Positions 17,414 to 25,228 of a stretch of 64,000 nucleotides of DNA are shown piece by piece. The position numbers and the translations under genes are program-made. The DNA comes from Eshraghiella sp964405265 (lineage in GTDB: Bacteria; Bacillota; Clostridia; Lachnospirales; Lachnospiraceae). Each line of letters starts with the position of its first letter. Position 1 is the stretch's first letter. The stretch spans positions 62,001-126,000 of the forward strand of contig CAYONC010000003.1 in the NCBI GenBank assembly GCA_964405265.1. The letters run 5' to 3'. The notes below the pieces were generated by a model. It made no database searches, was not told where the DNA came from, and worked only from the letters and a program-made list of their open reading frames with translations.

Positions 17414-17442
17414 TTTACAATTTATCGGACGGAATGTATTAT
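17414..17442 (+). promoter_or_regulatory. promoter for the rmlD-like gene
   Basis: TTTACA (17414-17419), 17-base spacer, TATTAT (17437-17442), about 47 bases before the start at 17490. Confidence 0.6.
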
Positions 17443-17489
17443 AACATTGTCAGACAGGTAATAAATAAGAGAAGAATAGAGGACATAAC

Positions 17490-18413
17490 ATGAAAGTATT
17501 TGTGACAGGAGTCTGCGGACAGCTGGGACATGATGTGATGAATGAGCTTGCAAAGCGCGGACATGAAGGCATAGGAACGGATATTGCACCGGAATACAGC
17601 GGGATTTGTGATGGAACGGCAGTTACCTTAATGCCGTATATTTCACTGGATATCACCGATAAAGAATCCGTAAGAAAGGTTATTAAAGAACTTCATCCTG
17701 ATGCCGTAATCCACTGTGCGGCATGGACGGCCGTGGATTTGGCAGAAGATGAAGAGAATATTGAAAAGGTGCGTGCAATAAATGCGGGCGGTACGGCTAA
17801 TATTGCAGAAGCGTGCAGGGAAAATGACTCTAAAATGATTTATATAAGTACGGATTACGTTTTTGACGGACAGGGAAAGAAGCCTTGGGAACCGGACTGC
17901 AGGGATTATAAGCCTCTGAATGTTTATGGACAGACTAAGCTTGAAGGTGAACTTGCAGTTGCAGAGACACTGGAAAAGTATTTTATTGTCCGAATTGCAT
18001 GGGTGTTTGGAAGAAACGGAAAAAATTTCATTAAGACAATGCTGAATGTGGGCAAAAAGTATGATACGGTCCGCGTGGTAAATGATCAGATAGGCACTCC
18101 GACGTATACCTGCGACCTGGCACGGCTGCTGACTGACATGGTTGAAACGGAAGCTTACGGATATTATCATGCTACCAATGAGGGCGGATATATAAGCTGG
18201 TATGACTTTACCTGTGAAATATTCCGTCAGGCGGGTTATAATACGGAGGTAATTCCCGTTACTACTGAGGAATACGGACTGTCTAAAGCTGCAAGGCCGT
18301 TTAACAGCAGGCTTGATAAAAGTAAACTGTCGCAGGCAGGCTTTAAGCCGCTTCCGACATGGCAGGATGCACTGAAACGCTACCTGGATGATATTAAAGG
18401 GAACGAGGAATAA
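17490..18413 (+). CDS. rmlD: dTDP-4-dehydrorhamnose reductase family protein
   Basis: 307-aa SDR-type reductase of the RmlD/RfbD family, which makes dTDP-L-rhamnose from the 4-keto sugar with NAD(P)H. Seen: the Rossmann motif VTGVCGQLGHDV, HCAAWTAVDLAE, YISTDYVFDG and catalytic Tyr/Lys in YGQTKLEGE. C-terminal blocks (RPFNSRLDKSKLSQAGF) match RmlD. It is followed after 3 bases by a rhamnosyltransferase-like gene, so the pair probably supplies and uses rhamnose in a cell-surface glycan. RmlA, B and C are not in the window. Confidence 0.85.
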   Translation: MKVFVTGVCGQLGHDVMNELAKRGHEGIGTDIAPEYSGICDGTAVTLMPYISLDITDKESVRKVIKELHPDAVIHCAAWTAVDLAEDEENIEKVRAINAGGTANIAEACRENDSKMIYISTDYVFDGQGKKPWEPDCRDYKPLNVYGQTKLEGELAVAETLEKYFIVRIAWVFGRNGKNFIKTMLNVGKKYDTVRVVNDQIGTPTYTCDLARLLTDMVETEAYGYYHATNEGGYISWYDFTCEIFRQAGYNTEVIPVTTEEYGLSKAARPFNSRLDKSKLSQAGFKPLPTWQDALKRYLDDIKGNEE

Positions 18414-18416
18414 AAA

Positions 18417-19616
18417 ATGCAGCACGTATTTATAATTGGAGCCAAGGGCTTTACCTATGGCGGTTATGAGACCTTTTTGGACAAACTGACGGAATATCAT
18501 CAGGACAATAAGGACATATGTTACCATATTGCCTGTAAGGCAAACGGACCGGGGACTACGGATGAGAAGACGCTTGTGGGAGCCGGGATTATTTCCGATA
18601 TGGAATATATGTATCATAATGCACACTGTTTTAAAATATCTTCACCTGAGCTTGGTTCTGCACAGGCAATTATTTATGACATAAAGGCACTCAGATACTG
18701 CTGCCGTTATATAAGGGAAAACAACATAGAACATCCTATTATATATGTACTGTCATCCCGTGTGGGTCCTGTCATGGGACATTATAAGAGAAAGATACGC
18801 AGGCTTGGAGGTGTATATTACAATAATCCTGACGGAAGAGAGGATTTAAGAAAGAAATATTCGCCGCCGGTAAGAAAATACTGGCGGATATCCGAACGCG
18901 GAATGGTAAAGCACAGTGACCTTGTAATCTGTGACAGCATAAATATTGAAAAGCACATCAGGGAGGATTATAAAAAGTATAATCCCGATACCACATTCAT
19001 TGCATACGGAAGCGACATTATTCCGTCAGCTTTAAGTGATGATTCTCCGGAATATGTAAGCTGGCTCAATGAACATAATCTTAAAGACGGTGAATTTTAC
19101 TGTTCGGTTGGAAGATTTGTACCGGAAAATAATTTTGAAACAATGATTCGTGAGTTTATGCACAGCAGAACAGAGAAGGATTTTGCCATAATAACCACGA
19201 AAAATGAAAAATTTCTTTCAGAGCTTGATAAAAAACTGAATTTCAGTTCAGATGCAAGAATCAAATTTGTAGGAACAGTATATGACCGGGAGCTTCTCAA
19301 AAAAATCAGGGAAAATGCCTATGGATATTTTCACGGTCACGAAGTCGGGGGAACCAATCCGAGTCTGCTTGAGGCACTTGGAGCAACAAAACTTAATCTC
19401 CTGTATGATGTCGGTTTTAACAGGGAGGTGGCAGAGGATGCTGCCGTTTACTGGAATAAGGAGGAGGGAAATCTGGCTGCACTCATTGATGAGGCAGACG
19501 GATACGGAGACGGCACCATTGAAGAACTTGGTAAAAAGGCAAAGCAAAGAATAAAAGAAGCATACAGCTGGGAATATATCTGCAGAAAATATCTTGATGT
19601 TTTTATGGGAAAATAA
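18417..19616 (+). CDS. GT4-like glycosyltransferase with DUF1972, probable rhamnosyltransferase
   Basis: 399 aa. The N-terminal DUF1972 signature (FIIGAKGFTYGGYETFLDKL) and C-terminal GT-B donor domain (SVGRFVPENNFETMIREF; HEVGGTNPSLLEALG, with the E-x7-E type block) match Cps2T/RgpA-type rhamnosyltransferases. These transfer L-rhamnose onto lipid-linked saccharides at the inner membrane face. Coupling with the rmlD-like gene supports a rhamnose donor. Acceptor and linkage cannot be told. Confidence 0.8.
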   Translation: MQHVFIIGAKGFTYGGYETFLDKLTEYHQDNKDICYHIACKANGPGTTDEKTLVGAGIISDMEYMYHNAHCFKISSPELGSAQAIIYDIKALRYCCRYIRENNIEHPIIYVLSSRVGPVMGHYKRKIRRLGGVYYNNPDGREDLRKKYSPPVRKYWRISERGMVKHSDLVICDSINIEKHIREDYKKYNPDTTFIAYGSDIIPSALSDDSPEYVSWLNEHNLKDGEFYCSVGRFVPENNFETMIREFMHSRTEKDFAIITTKNEKFLSELDKKLNFSSDARIKFVGTVYDRELLKKIRENAYGYFHGHEVGGTNPSLLEALGATKLNLLYDVGFNREVAEDAAVYWNKEEGNLAALIDEADGYGDGTIEELGKKAKQRIKEAYSWEYICRKYLDVFMGK

Positions 19617-19802
19617 ATCTTTTTTTATGCATTTTATCAGTTTTTTATAATTACTTCATAATTTGGACTTATTTTAATAATACAATGTACTTGTACCTAA
19701 CCAAGAAAAAAGGTTATATCCTTTTTCTTCATTCCTATTCGCCCGCTTTCCACCGGAAAGCGGGCCTCCTTATTTTTAGTGATACTGCAGGCGTTTCTGC
19801 AA
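19617..19802 (+). other. non-coding stretch with two hairpins
   Basis: After the glycosyltransferase gene there is no ORF. An A/T-rich hairpin (about 19703-19729; AAGAAAAA...TTTTTCTT with one bulge) is followed by the GC-rich terminator at 19741-19765. The arrangement could be a short structured transcript, but no RNA family is recognised and no good promoter is visible. Confidence 0.3.
19741..19765 (+). terminator. intrinsic terminator
   Basis: 11-bp perfect GC-rich stem (19741-19751 with 19755-19765), 3-base loop, then CTCCTTATTTTT. Probable terminator for the rhamnosyl operon. Confidence 0.7.
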
Positions 19803-19823
19803 TATTTTAATATCAGTCAAAAA

Positions 19824-19866
19824 GAAAAAAGACCGTTTAACCGGTTATCCGGAGAAACAGTCTTTC
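19824..19866 (-). terminator. terminator for the minus-strand tRNA-Leu
   Basis: On the minus strand the stem AAAGACTGTTT pairs with AAACGGTCTTT (one G-U and one mismatch) and is followed by TTTTTCTTTTT, just downstream of tRNA-Leu(CAG). Confidence 0.55.
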
Positions 19867-19877
19867 CAAATATTAAG

Positions 19878-19961
19878 TGCAGTCGATGGGACTTGAACCC
19901 ACACCCGAGTACACGGACATGAACCTGAATCATGCGCGTATGCCAATTCCGCCACGACTGC
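19878..19961 (-). tRNA. tRNA-Leu (anticodon CAG)
   Basis: 84-nt class II tRNA read on the minus strand: 7-bp acceptor stem GCAGTCG/CGACTGC with discriminator A, D arm, anticodon arm CATGA-TTCAGGT-TCATG (anticodon CAG, codon CUG), a long variable arm, and the T arm GGTTCAAGT. The 3' CCA is not encoded. Its first 26 bases are identical to those of the second plus-strand tRNA-Leu at 20206. Confidence 0.93.
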
Positions 19962-19974
19962 AAACAACTTAATC

Positions 19975-20003
19975 AGTTTAACATCAGAATACCATAATGT
20001 CAA
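19975..20003 (-). promoter_or_regulatory. promoter for tRNA-Leu(CAG)
   Basis: On the minus strand TTGACA (20003-19998), 17 bases, TAAACT (19980-19975), ending 13 bases before the tRNA 5' end. Confidence 0.65.
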
Positions 20004-20045
20004 GAATAACGTTTAAAACTTTTTTAAAAAAATAAAAAAATCTGC

Positions 20046-20074
20046 TTGCATTTATGCATGGTATGTGATAATAT
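20046..20074 (+). promoter_or_regulatory. promoter for the tandem tRNA-Leu(AAG) genes
   Basis: TTGCAT (20046-20051), 17 bases, TAATAT (20069-20074), about 33 bases before the first tRNA. Confidence 0.65.
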
Positions 20075-20107
20075 ACAATACGTCGCTGATGTTTGGCGAC
20101 AATATGA

Positions 20108-20192
20108 GCAGACGTGGCGGAATTGGCATACGCGCTAGACTAAGGATCTAGTCCATATTGCTTGGGTGCGGGTTCAAGTCCCGCCGTCTGCA
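20108..20192 (+). tRNA. tRNA-Leu (anticodon AAG), copy 1
   Basis: 85-nt class II tRNA: acceptor stem GCAGACG/CGTCTGC with discriminator A, anticodon arm CTAGA-CTAAGGA-TCTAG (anticodon AAG, to be read as IAG if deaminated), long variable arm, T arm GGTTCAAGT. CCA is not encoded. A34 leucine tRNAs are uncommon in bacteria but known in some Firmicutes. CUU is a frequent leucine codon in this window. Confidence 0.93.
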
Positions 20193-20205
20193 CTTAACTT
20201 CATAA

Positions 20206-20290
20206 GCAGTCGTGGCGGAATTGGCATACGCGCTAGACTAAGGATCTAGTCCATATTGCTTGGGTGCGGGTTCAAGTCCCGCCGACTGCA
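20206..20290 (+). tRNA. tRNA-Leu (anticodon AAG), copy 2
   Basis: Second copy, 13 bases after the first. It is identical except for the acceptor-stem pair at position 5: GCAGTCG/CGACTGC instead of GCAGACG/CGTCTGC, so both sides of the pair changed together. The acceptor stem now equals that of the minus-strand tRNA-Leu(CAG). Confidence 0.93.
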
Positions 20291-20302
20291 CTTTTGATTA
20301 TC

Positions 20303-20329
20303 GGTTGTGTGATTTCACACAGCTTTTTT
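20303..20329 (+). terminator. terminator of the tRNA-Leu unit
   Basis: 7-bp stem TGTGTGA (20306-20312) with TCACACA (20315-20321) and a six-T run at 20324-20329. Confidence 0.7.
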
Positions 20330-20366
20330 ACTTTATGGAAATTTTTTGCTGTTAAGGAGAAAAATT

Positions 20367-21218
20367 ATGGACGCAGGAGATTCGGTTGGACTTATAGCCT
20401 GTTCTGACGGGCTTGCACCGGGGAAAAAGGAAGCCGTTACGGAGGTTGAAAATTTTTTTTATGATATGGGGATAAAAACCGTACGGAGCCAGCATATATT
20501 CAGACCGGAATCGGGAGTGGCAGCTGCTCCGGACATCAGGGCACGTGAATTTATGAACATGGTATGCAACAGGAATATCGGAGCGGTATTTGACGTGTCC
20601 GGCGGAGATGTTGCCAATGAAATACTGGATTATCTTGATTATGAAGTAATAGGCAGGGAAAAAAAGCCTTTTTTCGGATACAGTGACCTTACAACGGTTA
20701 TAAATGCAATATATCATAAGACGGGATGCCCGTCGTATCTGTATCAGGTAAGGAATATTGCATCGGAGCACGGCGAAAGACAGAAGGCGGACCTTATTAC
20801 GGCCCTTATGAATGAGAGTAATTCCCTCTGCGAAATAGAATATGATTTTGTAAGTGGACACAGAATGAGCGGAGTGGTGATTGGCGGAAACCTGAGGTGC
20901 TTTTTAAAGCTCGCCGGAACGGGATATATGCCGTCAGCCAGACACAGAATACTTTTCCTTGAAAGTTTCGGGGGAGGAGAGGCGAGAATCCGTACTTATT
21001 TCAGACAGCTCCTGCAGATGGGAGTGTTTGAGGAAGCAGCAGGGGTTTTATTAGGTACGTTTACGGAGCTTGAGGCAGAAGGAAGCACGAAAGCCGCTGA
21101 TATTCTGACGGACGTATGCACGAATCGCGGGCTTCCCGTAGCAGTAACACGGGAGATAGGACACGGTACAGGCTCCAAGGCAATCATAATCGGAAAAGAA
21201 ATGGAGCTGGAAGATTAA
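20367..21218 (+). CDS. S66 family peptidase (LD-carboxypeptidase / MccF-like)
   Basis: 283 aa. S66 serine peptidases cleave L,D bonds in murein peptides (LdcA) or confer microcin C immunity (MccF). Visible: N-terminal SVGLIACSDG, FDVSGGDVANEILDYLDYE, the nucleophile elbow GYSDLTT, GGNLRCFLKLAGT, the Glu in LFLESFGGGE and the His in EIGHGTGSKA, giving a Ser-Glu-His triad. ATG 20367 follows AAGGAG (20354-20359) by 7 bases; an in-frame TTG at 20346 lacks such a site. Murein recycling is the simplest role. Confidence 0.82.
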   Translation: MDAGDSVGLIACSDGLAPGKKEAVTEVENFFYDMGIKTVRSQHIFRPESGVAAAPDIRAREFMNMVCNRNIGAVFDVSGGDVANEILDYLDYEVIGREKKPFFGYSDLTTVINAIYHKTGCPSYLYQVRNIASEHGERQKADLITALMNESNSLCEIEYDFVSGHRMSGVVIGGNLRCFLKLAGTGYMPSARHRILFLESFGGGEARIRTYFRQLLQMGVFEEAAGVLLGTFTELEAEGSTKAADILTDVCTNRGLPVAVTREIGHGTGSKAIIIGKEMELED

Positions 21219-21226
21219 AAAAATAC

Positions 21227-21255
21227 TTTATTTATAGAATGTATTATGTTATAAT
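21227..21255 (+). promoter_or_regulatory. promoter for the SCIFF peptide gene
   Basis: TATAAT at 21250-21255 with a weak -35 (TTTATT, 21227-21232) at 17 bases, 33 bases before the SCIFF start. Confidence 0.5.
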
Positions 21256-21288
21256 CGTATCAGTTTTTATAAAATAAGGAGGCAAGCA

Positions 21289-21429
21289 ATGAAGCACATT
21301 AAGACAATTACTACTAAGAATCTTAAGGAAACTGCCAAAAAGGGCGGATGCGGAGAATGTCAGACATCATGCCAGTCAGCATGTAAGACATCCTGCACGG
21401 TTGGAAACCAGAGCTGCGAGAACAAATAA
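21289..21429 (+). CDS. SCIFF peptide (six-cysteine ranthipeptide precursor)
   Basis: 46-aa peptide with six cysteines (C21, C24, C28, C32, C36, C43). The start MKHIKTITTKNLKETAKKGG is a basic leader and the rest is a Cys/Ser/Thr-rich core (CGECQTSCQSACKTSC). This matches the SCIFF family (six cysteines in forty-five residues), near-universal in Clostridia. The adjacent radical SAM maturase converts such cysteines to thioether (ranthionine) links. AAGGAGG (21277-21283) gives strong translation. The gene is separated from the maturase by a hairpin, which would favour precursor over enzyme. Confidence 0.93.
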   Translation: MKHIKTITTKNLKETAKKGGCGECQTSCQSACKTSCTVGNQSCENK

Positions 21430-21452
21430 GTATTTTATAAAACAGAGTGATG

Positions 21453-21507
21453 AGAGAGTGTTGACATGGAGAGCCACTGACTTTAGGCATCCCTGCACTC
21501 TCTTATT
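21453..21507 (+). terminator. attenuating hairpin between SCIFF gene and maturase
   Basis: 8-bp stem AGAGAGTG (21453-21460) with CACTCTCT (21496-21503) enclosing a 35-base loop, followed by TATTTTG. Likely a partial terminator that lowers maturase transcription relative to the peptide. Confidence 0.5.
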
Positions 21508-21524
21508 TTGTACAGGAGGCAGAT

Positions 21525-22931
21525 GTGATACATCAATATAAAAATAACGGATACAACATAGTGCTTGACATTAACAGCGGTTCGGTACATGTTGTGGATG
21601 ATGCCGTGTATGATATAATTCCGTTGTTTGAAAATAACGGTACGGACGATATAGTCCGTATACTTGGAGATAAGTATACGGAGACTGACATCAGGGAAGC
21701 CTGTGAAGAAATACAGGAGCTTAAGGATTCTGAACAGCTTTTTACGGAAGATATCTATGAAGGATACATAGACAGATTTACTCAGGAAAAAGCGTCCTCC
21801 AACATTGTCAAGGCAATGTGTCTTCATATAGCACACGACTGTAATCTTGCATGTAAGTACTGCTTTGCGGAAGAAGGAGAATACCATGGAAGGCGTGCAT
21901 TAATGAGTGCCGAAACAGGTAAGAAGGCACTGGATTTTCTTGTTGCGAATTCCGGCAGACGTAAGAATCTGGAAGTGGATTTCTTCGGCGGTGAACCATT
22001 GATGAATTTTGAAGCAGTTAAGGAAATTGTGGCATATGGAAGAGAACTTGAGAAGAAGCATGACAAGCTGTTCCGTTTTACAATGACCACCAACGGTGTT
22101 CTTCTGAATGATGAAATACAGGAATTTATAAACAGGGAATGCGGAAATGTCGTACTCAGCGTGGACGGACGTAAGGAGGTTCATGATAATATGAGACCGT
22201 TCCGGAACGGAAGCGGAAGTTATGATCTTATAATGCCGAAATTCCATAAAATGGCGGAATCAAGGAACCAGAACAATTATTATGTAAGAGGAACCTTCAC
22301 ACATAACAATCTTGATTTTTCCAAGGACGTTTTAAGCCTTGCGGATTTGGGATATAAGCAGATATCCGTAGAACCGGTTGTTGCGGAGGATACCGAGGAC
22401 TATGCCATAAAGTATGAAGACCTTCCGGGGATATTTGAAGAATATGATAAGCTTGCGGTTGAAATGATTAAGCGTGAGAAGGAAGGAAGAGGCTTTAATT
22501 TCTTCCATTTCATGGTTGATCTGACCGGAGGCCCGTGTGTATATAAGAGGCTTTCGGGCTGCGGCTGCGGAACGGAATATCTTGCAGTAACGCCATGGGG
22601 TGATTTTTACCCGTGTCATCAGTTTGTGGGACATGAAGAATATCTCATGGGCAATGTGTATGAAGGTATTACAAGACCTGACATAAGGACAGTATTTAAT
22701 AATACCAACGTATATACGAAGGAAAAATGCAGAGACTGCTTCTGCCGCTTTTACTGCAGCGGAGGCTGTTCGGCAAATGCCTACAATTTCAACAAGGACA
22801 TCAATGAGCCTTATGATATCGCCTGTCAGCTCCAGCGCAAAAGGGTTGAATGTGCACTGATGATTAAGTGCGCCCTTGCCGATGAAGGAATTGAAGCGGC
22901 AGATTACGGAGATATTTCGGTACATTGCTAA
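21525..22931 (+). CDS. SCIFF peptide maturase (radical SAM, SPASM)
   Basis: 468-aa radical SAM enzyme of the CteB type, forming thioether cross-links in the SCIFF peptide. It has an N-terminal peptide-binding (RRE-like) region (about 1-95), the CxxxCxxC cluster motif at C106, C110, C113 (CNLACKYC), the VDFFGGEPL block, and a C-terminal SPASM region with CGCG, WGDFYPCHQF, CRDCFCRFYCSGGC and a late Cys for auxiliary Fe-S clusters. The start is GTG 21525, 5 bases after AGGAGG; the nearby ATG 21523 is out of frame and ends at once. secDF follows after 34 bases. Confidence 0.93.
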   Translation: MIHQYKNNGYNIVLDINSGSVHVVDDAVYDIIPLFENNGTDDIVRILGDKYTETDIREACEEIQELKDSEQLFTEDIYEGYIDRFTQEKASSNIVKAMCLHIAHDCNLACKYCFAEEGEYHGRRALMSAETGKKALDFLVANSGRRKNLEVDFFGGEPLMNFEAVKEIVAYGRELEKKHDKLFRFTMTTNGVLLNDEIQEFINRECGNVVLSVDGRKEVHDNMRPFRNGSGSYDLIMPKFHKMAESRNQNNYYVRGTFTHNNLDFSKDVLSLADLGYKQISVEPVVAEDTEDYAIKYEDLPGIFEEYDKLAVEMIKREKEGRGFNFFHFMVDLTGGPCVYKRLSGCGCGTEYLAVTPWGDFYPCHQFVGHEEYLMGNVYEGITRPDIRTVFNNTNVYTKEKCRDCFCRFYCSGGCSANAYNFNKDINEPYDIACQLQRKRVECALMIKCALADEGIEAADYGDISVHC

Positions 22932-22965
22932 GATATACAATAAATAAACGGATAGGAGAATTACA

Positions 22966-25227
22966 ATGAAAATCTGGCAGAAGATAATAGCCACCATTGC
23001 GGTGATAGCAGCATTTGCCGTTACAGGATACACGGTTCTGGTGGGATATGGTGAAGGCCATAAGGGAAGTGCGGCGAATATTACGCTGGGACTTGATCTT
23101 AACGGCGGCGTAAGTGTTACTTACCAGGCGGTAGGCGATGTTACGTCACAGGATATGAGTGATGTTGTGTATAAGATGGCACAGCGAATTGAAATGTATG
23201 ACGGAGCACAGGCATATAAAGAAGGCTCTGACAGGGTAACGGTAGAAATTCCGGGTGCAGATGACGCACAGAAGATTCTTGATGAATTAGGTAAGCCGGG
23301 AGCACTGTATTTCATACTGGAATATGCCGAGGACGGAACGACTCTTAATTATGACCTTGATTACAAAATAAATCAGGACGGCACATTCTCAAAAGCATAT
23401 GTTCTTAAAAGAAGCATTGAAGAAATGGAAGCTGACGGAACGCTGGTTCTTACCGGAGAAGACGTTAAGACGGCAGAAGGCGTGAATTATCAGGAAACAG
23501 GCCCTGTTGTGGAATTTGTACTTACCAGGGAAGGCACTGAGAAATTTAAAGAAGCAACAACACTCGCCAAGGAAAAGGGCTGGACAATCGGTGTATATTA
23601 TGACGGCGAATTTATCAGTGTGCCTAGCGTAAGCACCGTAATCTCTGACGGACAGGGATATATTGAAGGAATGTCTTCAATAGAAGAAGCAAAAAACATT
23701 GCATCCAACATAAGAATAGGTGCACTTCCTGTTGAACTTGAAGAGGTATCATCACAGGTAGTGGGTGCGACACTCGGACAGAGCGCGATTACGACGAGCG
23801 TTAAGGCAGGAATAGTGGGATTTATACTTCTCTTCATATTTATGATAGCATATTACAGAATACCGGGAATAGCAGCAAGCCTTGCACTGATTGCATATAC
23901 GGGAGGTATGCTTGCACTGCTTAACGTATTTAACCTTACGCTTACGCTTCCGGGTATAGCAGGTATCATACTCGGAATAGGTATGGCGGTAGATGCCAAC
24001 GTAATCATTTTTGCCCGTGTAAGAGAAGAGATAGGAAGAGGCATTTCTGTAAGAAGTGCCATTGACATAGGATTTAAGAAAGCAATATCAGCCATAATAG
24101 ACGGTAACGTGACAACCCTTATTGCAGCCGTAATATTGGGCATAATCGGTTCGGGACCGGTTAAAGGCTTTGCGGTAACACTGGGAATGGGTATTCTCCT
24201 TTCAATGTTTACGGCACTCGTTGTGGCAAGACTTATCCTTCTCCTGTTCTACCACTGGGGTCTTAATAAGACATGGATGTATGGTGCGGAAAAAGAGAAA
24301 AAGGCTTTTGATTTTGTTTCAAAAAGAAAAATATTCATGTCTGTTGCGGGAGCAGTAATTGCGGCAGGTGTTGCATTTGCGGTAATTAACGGCATTAACG
24401 GAAACGGTGCATTTAATTTTGACCTTGATTTTTCAGGAGGAACAACCACAACCGTAGAATTTAACGAAGAGTATACGCTTGAAGAGGCTGAAGCCAAAAT
24501 AATTCCGCTCATCAAGGAAAAAGTAGGCGTTTCAACAGTTCAGCAGCAGGCCGTAAAAGGCAGCAACGGTATTATATTTAAGACAAAATGGCTTACGGAT
24601 GACCAGCAGAAGGCATTTAATGAGCTTCTTGAAAAAGAGTTTAACATTGATACGACGAATCCGGATATTGTAAATTATGAAAGCATTTCGGCAACAATAA
24701 GCTCAGAGATGAGAAGAGATGCGGTAATAGCACTCGCGGTTGCAACGGTATGTATGCTCATATACATCTGGGTAAGATTCAGAGACGTTAAATTCGCAAC
24801 AAGTGCCATAATAGCACTTATGCATGATGTTCTCATTGTATTAGCCTTTTATGCAGTTTCAAGGACGACGGTTGGAAATACATTCATTGCCTGCATCCTT
24901 ACGATAGTAGGTTACTCAATTAATGCAACCATAGTAATATTTGACCGTATAAGGGAAAATCTTAAAACAATGAGCAAATCGACGCTTGCTGAGGTTGTTA
25001 ACAGCAGTATAACCCAGACACTTACAAGAAGTATCAACACCACGGTTACAACCTTTATAATGGTATTTATACTTTACATCATGGGCGTGGCATCCATAAG
25101 GGAATTTGCCGCACCTATAATGGTCGGGATAGCGGCAGGTGCATATTCATCAATATTCCTTACGGGTTCATTGTGGTATGTGATGAAGAAGGCATCATAC
25201 AAAAAAGCATTAAAGAAAGCGGAATAA
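22966..25227 (+). CDS. secDF: SecDF protein-export membrane protein (fused)
   Basis: 753-aa single-chain SecD-SecF, the proton-driven accessory of the Sec translocon. The SecD half (about 1-440) has an N-terminal membrane segment, the conserved LGLDLNGGVSVTYQ, the large periplasmic-type P1 domain and membrane helices with GIGMAVDANVIIFARVREE. The SecF half (about 445-753) has FDLDFSGGTTTTVEF, VGYSINATIVIFDRIREN and further helices. Fused SecDF is common in Firmicutes. It is directly downstream of the SCIFF maturase and 1 base before recJ, consistent with co-transcription. Confidence 0.95.
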   Translation: MKIWQKIIATIAVIAAFAVTGYTVLVGYGEGHKGSAANITLGLDLNGGVSVTYQAVGDVTSQDMSDVVYKMAQRIEMYDGAQAYKEGSDRVTVEIPGADDAQKILDELGKPGALYFILEYAEDGTTLNYDLDYKINQDGTFSKAYVLKRSIEEMEADGTLVLTGEDVKTAEGVNYQETGPVVEFVLTREGTEKFKEATTLAKEKGWTIGVYYDGEFISVPSVSTVISDGQGYIEGMSSIEEAKNIASNIRIGALPVELEEVSSQVVGATLGQSAITTSVKAGIVGFILLFIFMIAYYRIPGIAASLALIAYTGGMLALLNVFNLTLTLPGIAGIILGIGMAVDANVIIFARVREEIGRGISVRSAIDIGFKKAISAIIDGNVTTLIAAVILGIIGSGPVKGFAVTLGMGILLSMFTALVVARLILLLFYHWGLNKTWMYGAEKEKKAFDFVSKRKIFMSVAGAVIAAGVAFAVINGINGNGAFNFDLDFSGGTTTTVEFNEEYTLEEAEAKIIPLIKEKVGVSTVQQQAVKGSNGIIFKTKWLTDDQQKAFNELLEKEFNIDTTNPDIVNYESISATISSEMRRDAVIALAVATVCMLIYIWVRFRDVKFATSAIIALMHDVLIVLAFYAVSRTTVGNTFIACILTIVGYSINATIVIFDRIRENLKTMSKSTLAEVVNSSITQTLTRSINTTVTTFIMVFILYIMGVASIREFAAPIMVGIAAGAYSSIFLTGSLWYVMKKASYKKALKKAE

Positions 25228-25228
25228 G

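Noticed and set aside
17643..18626. 327-codon open frame on the minus strand
   Set aside because: Antisense to the clearly coding rmlD and glycosyltransferase genes; it is a codon-bias shadow.
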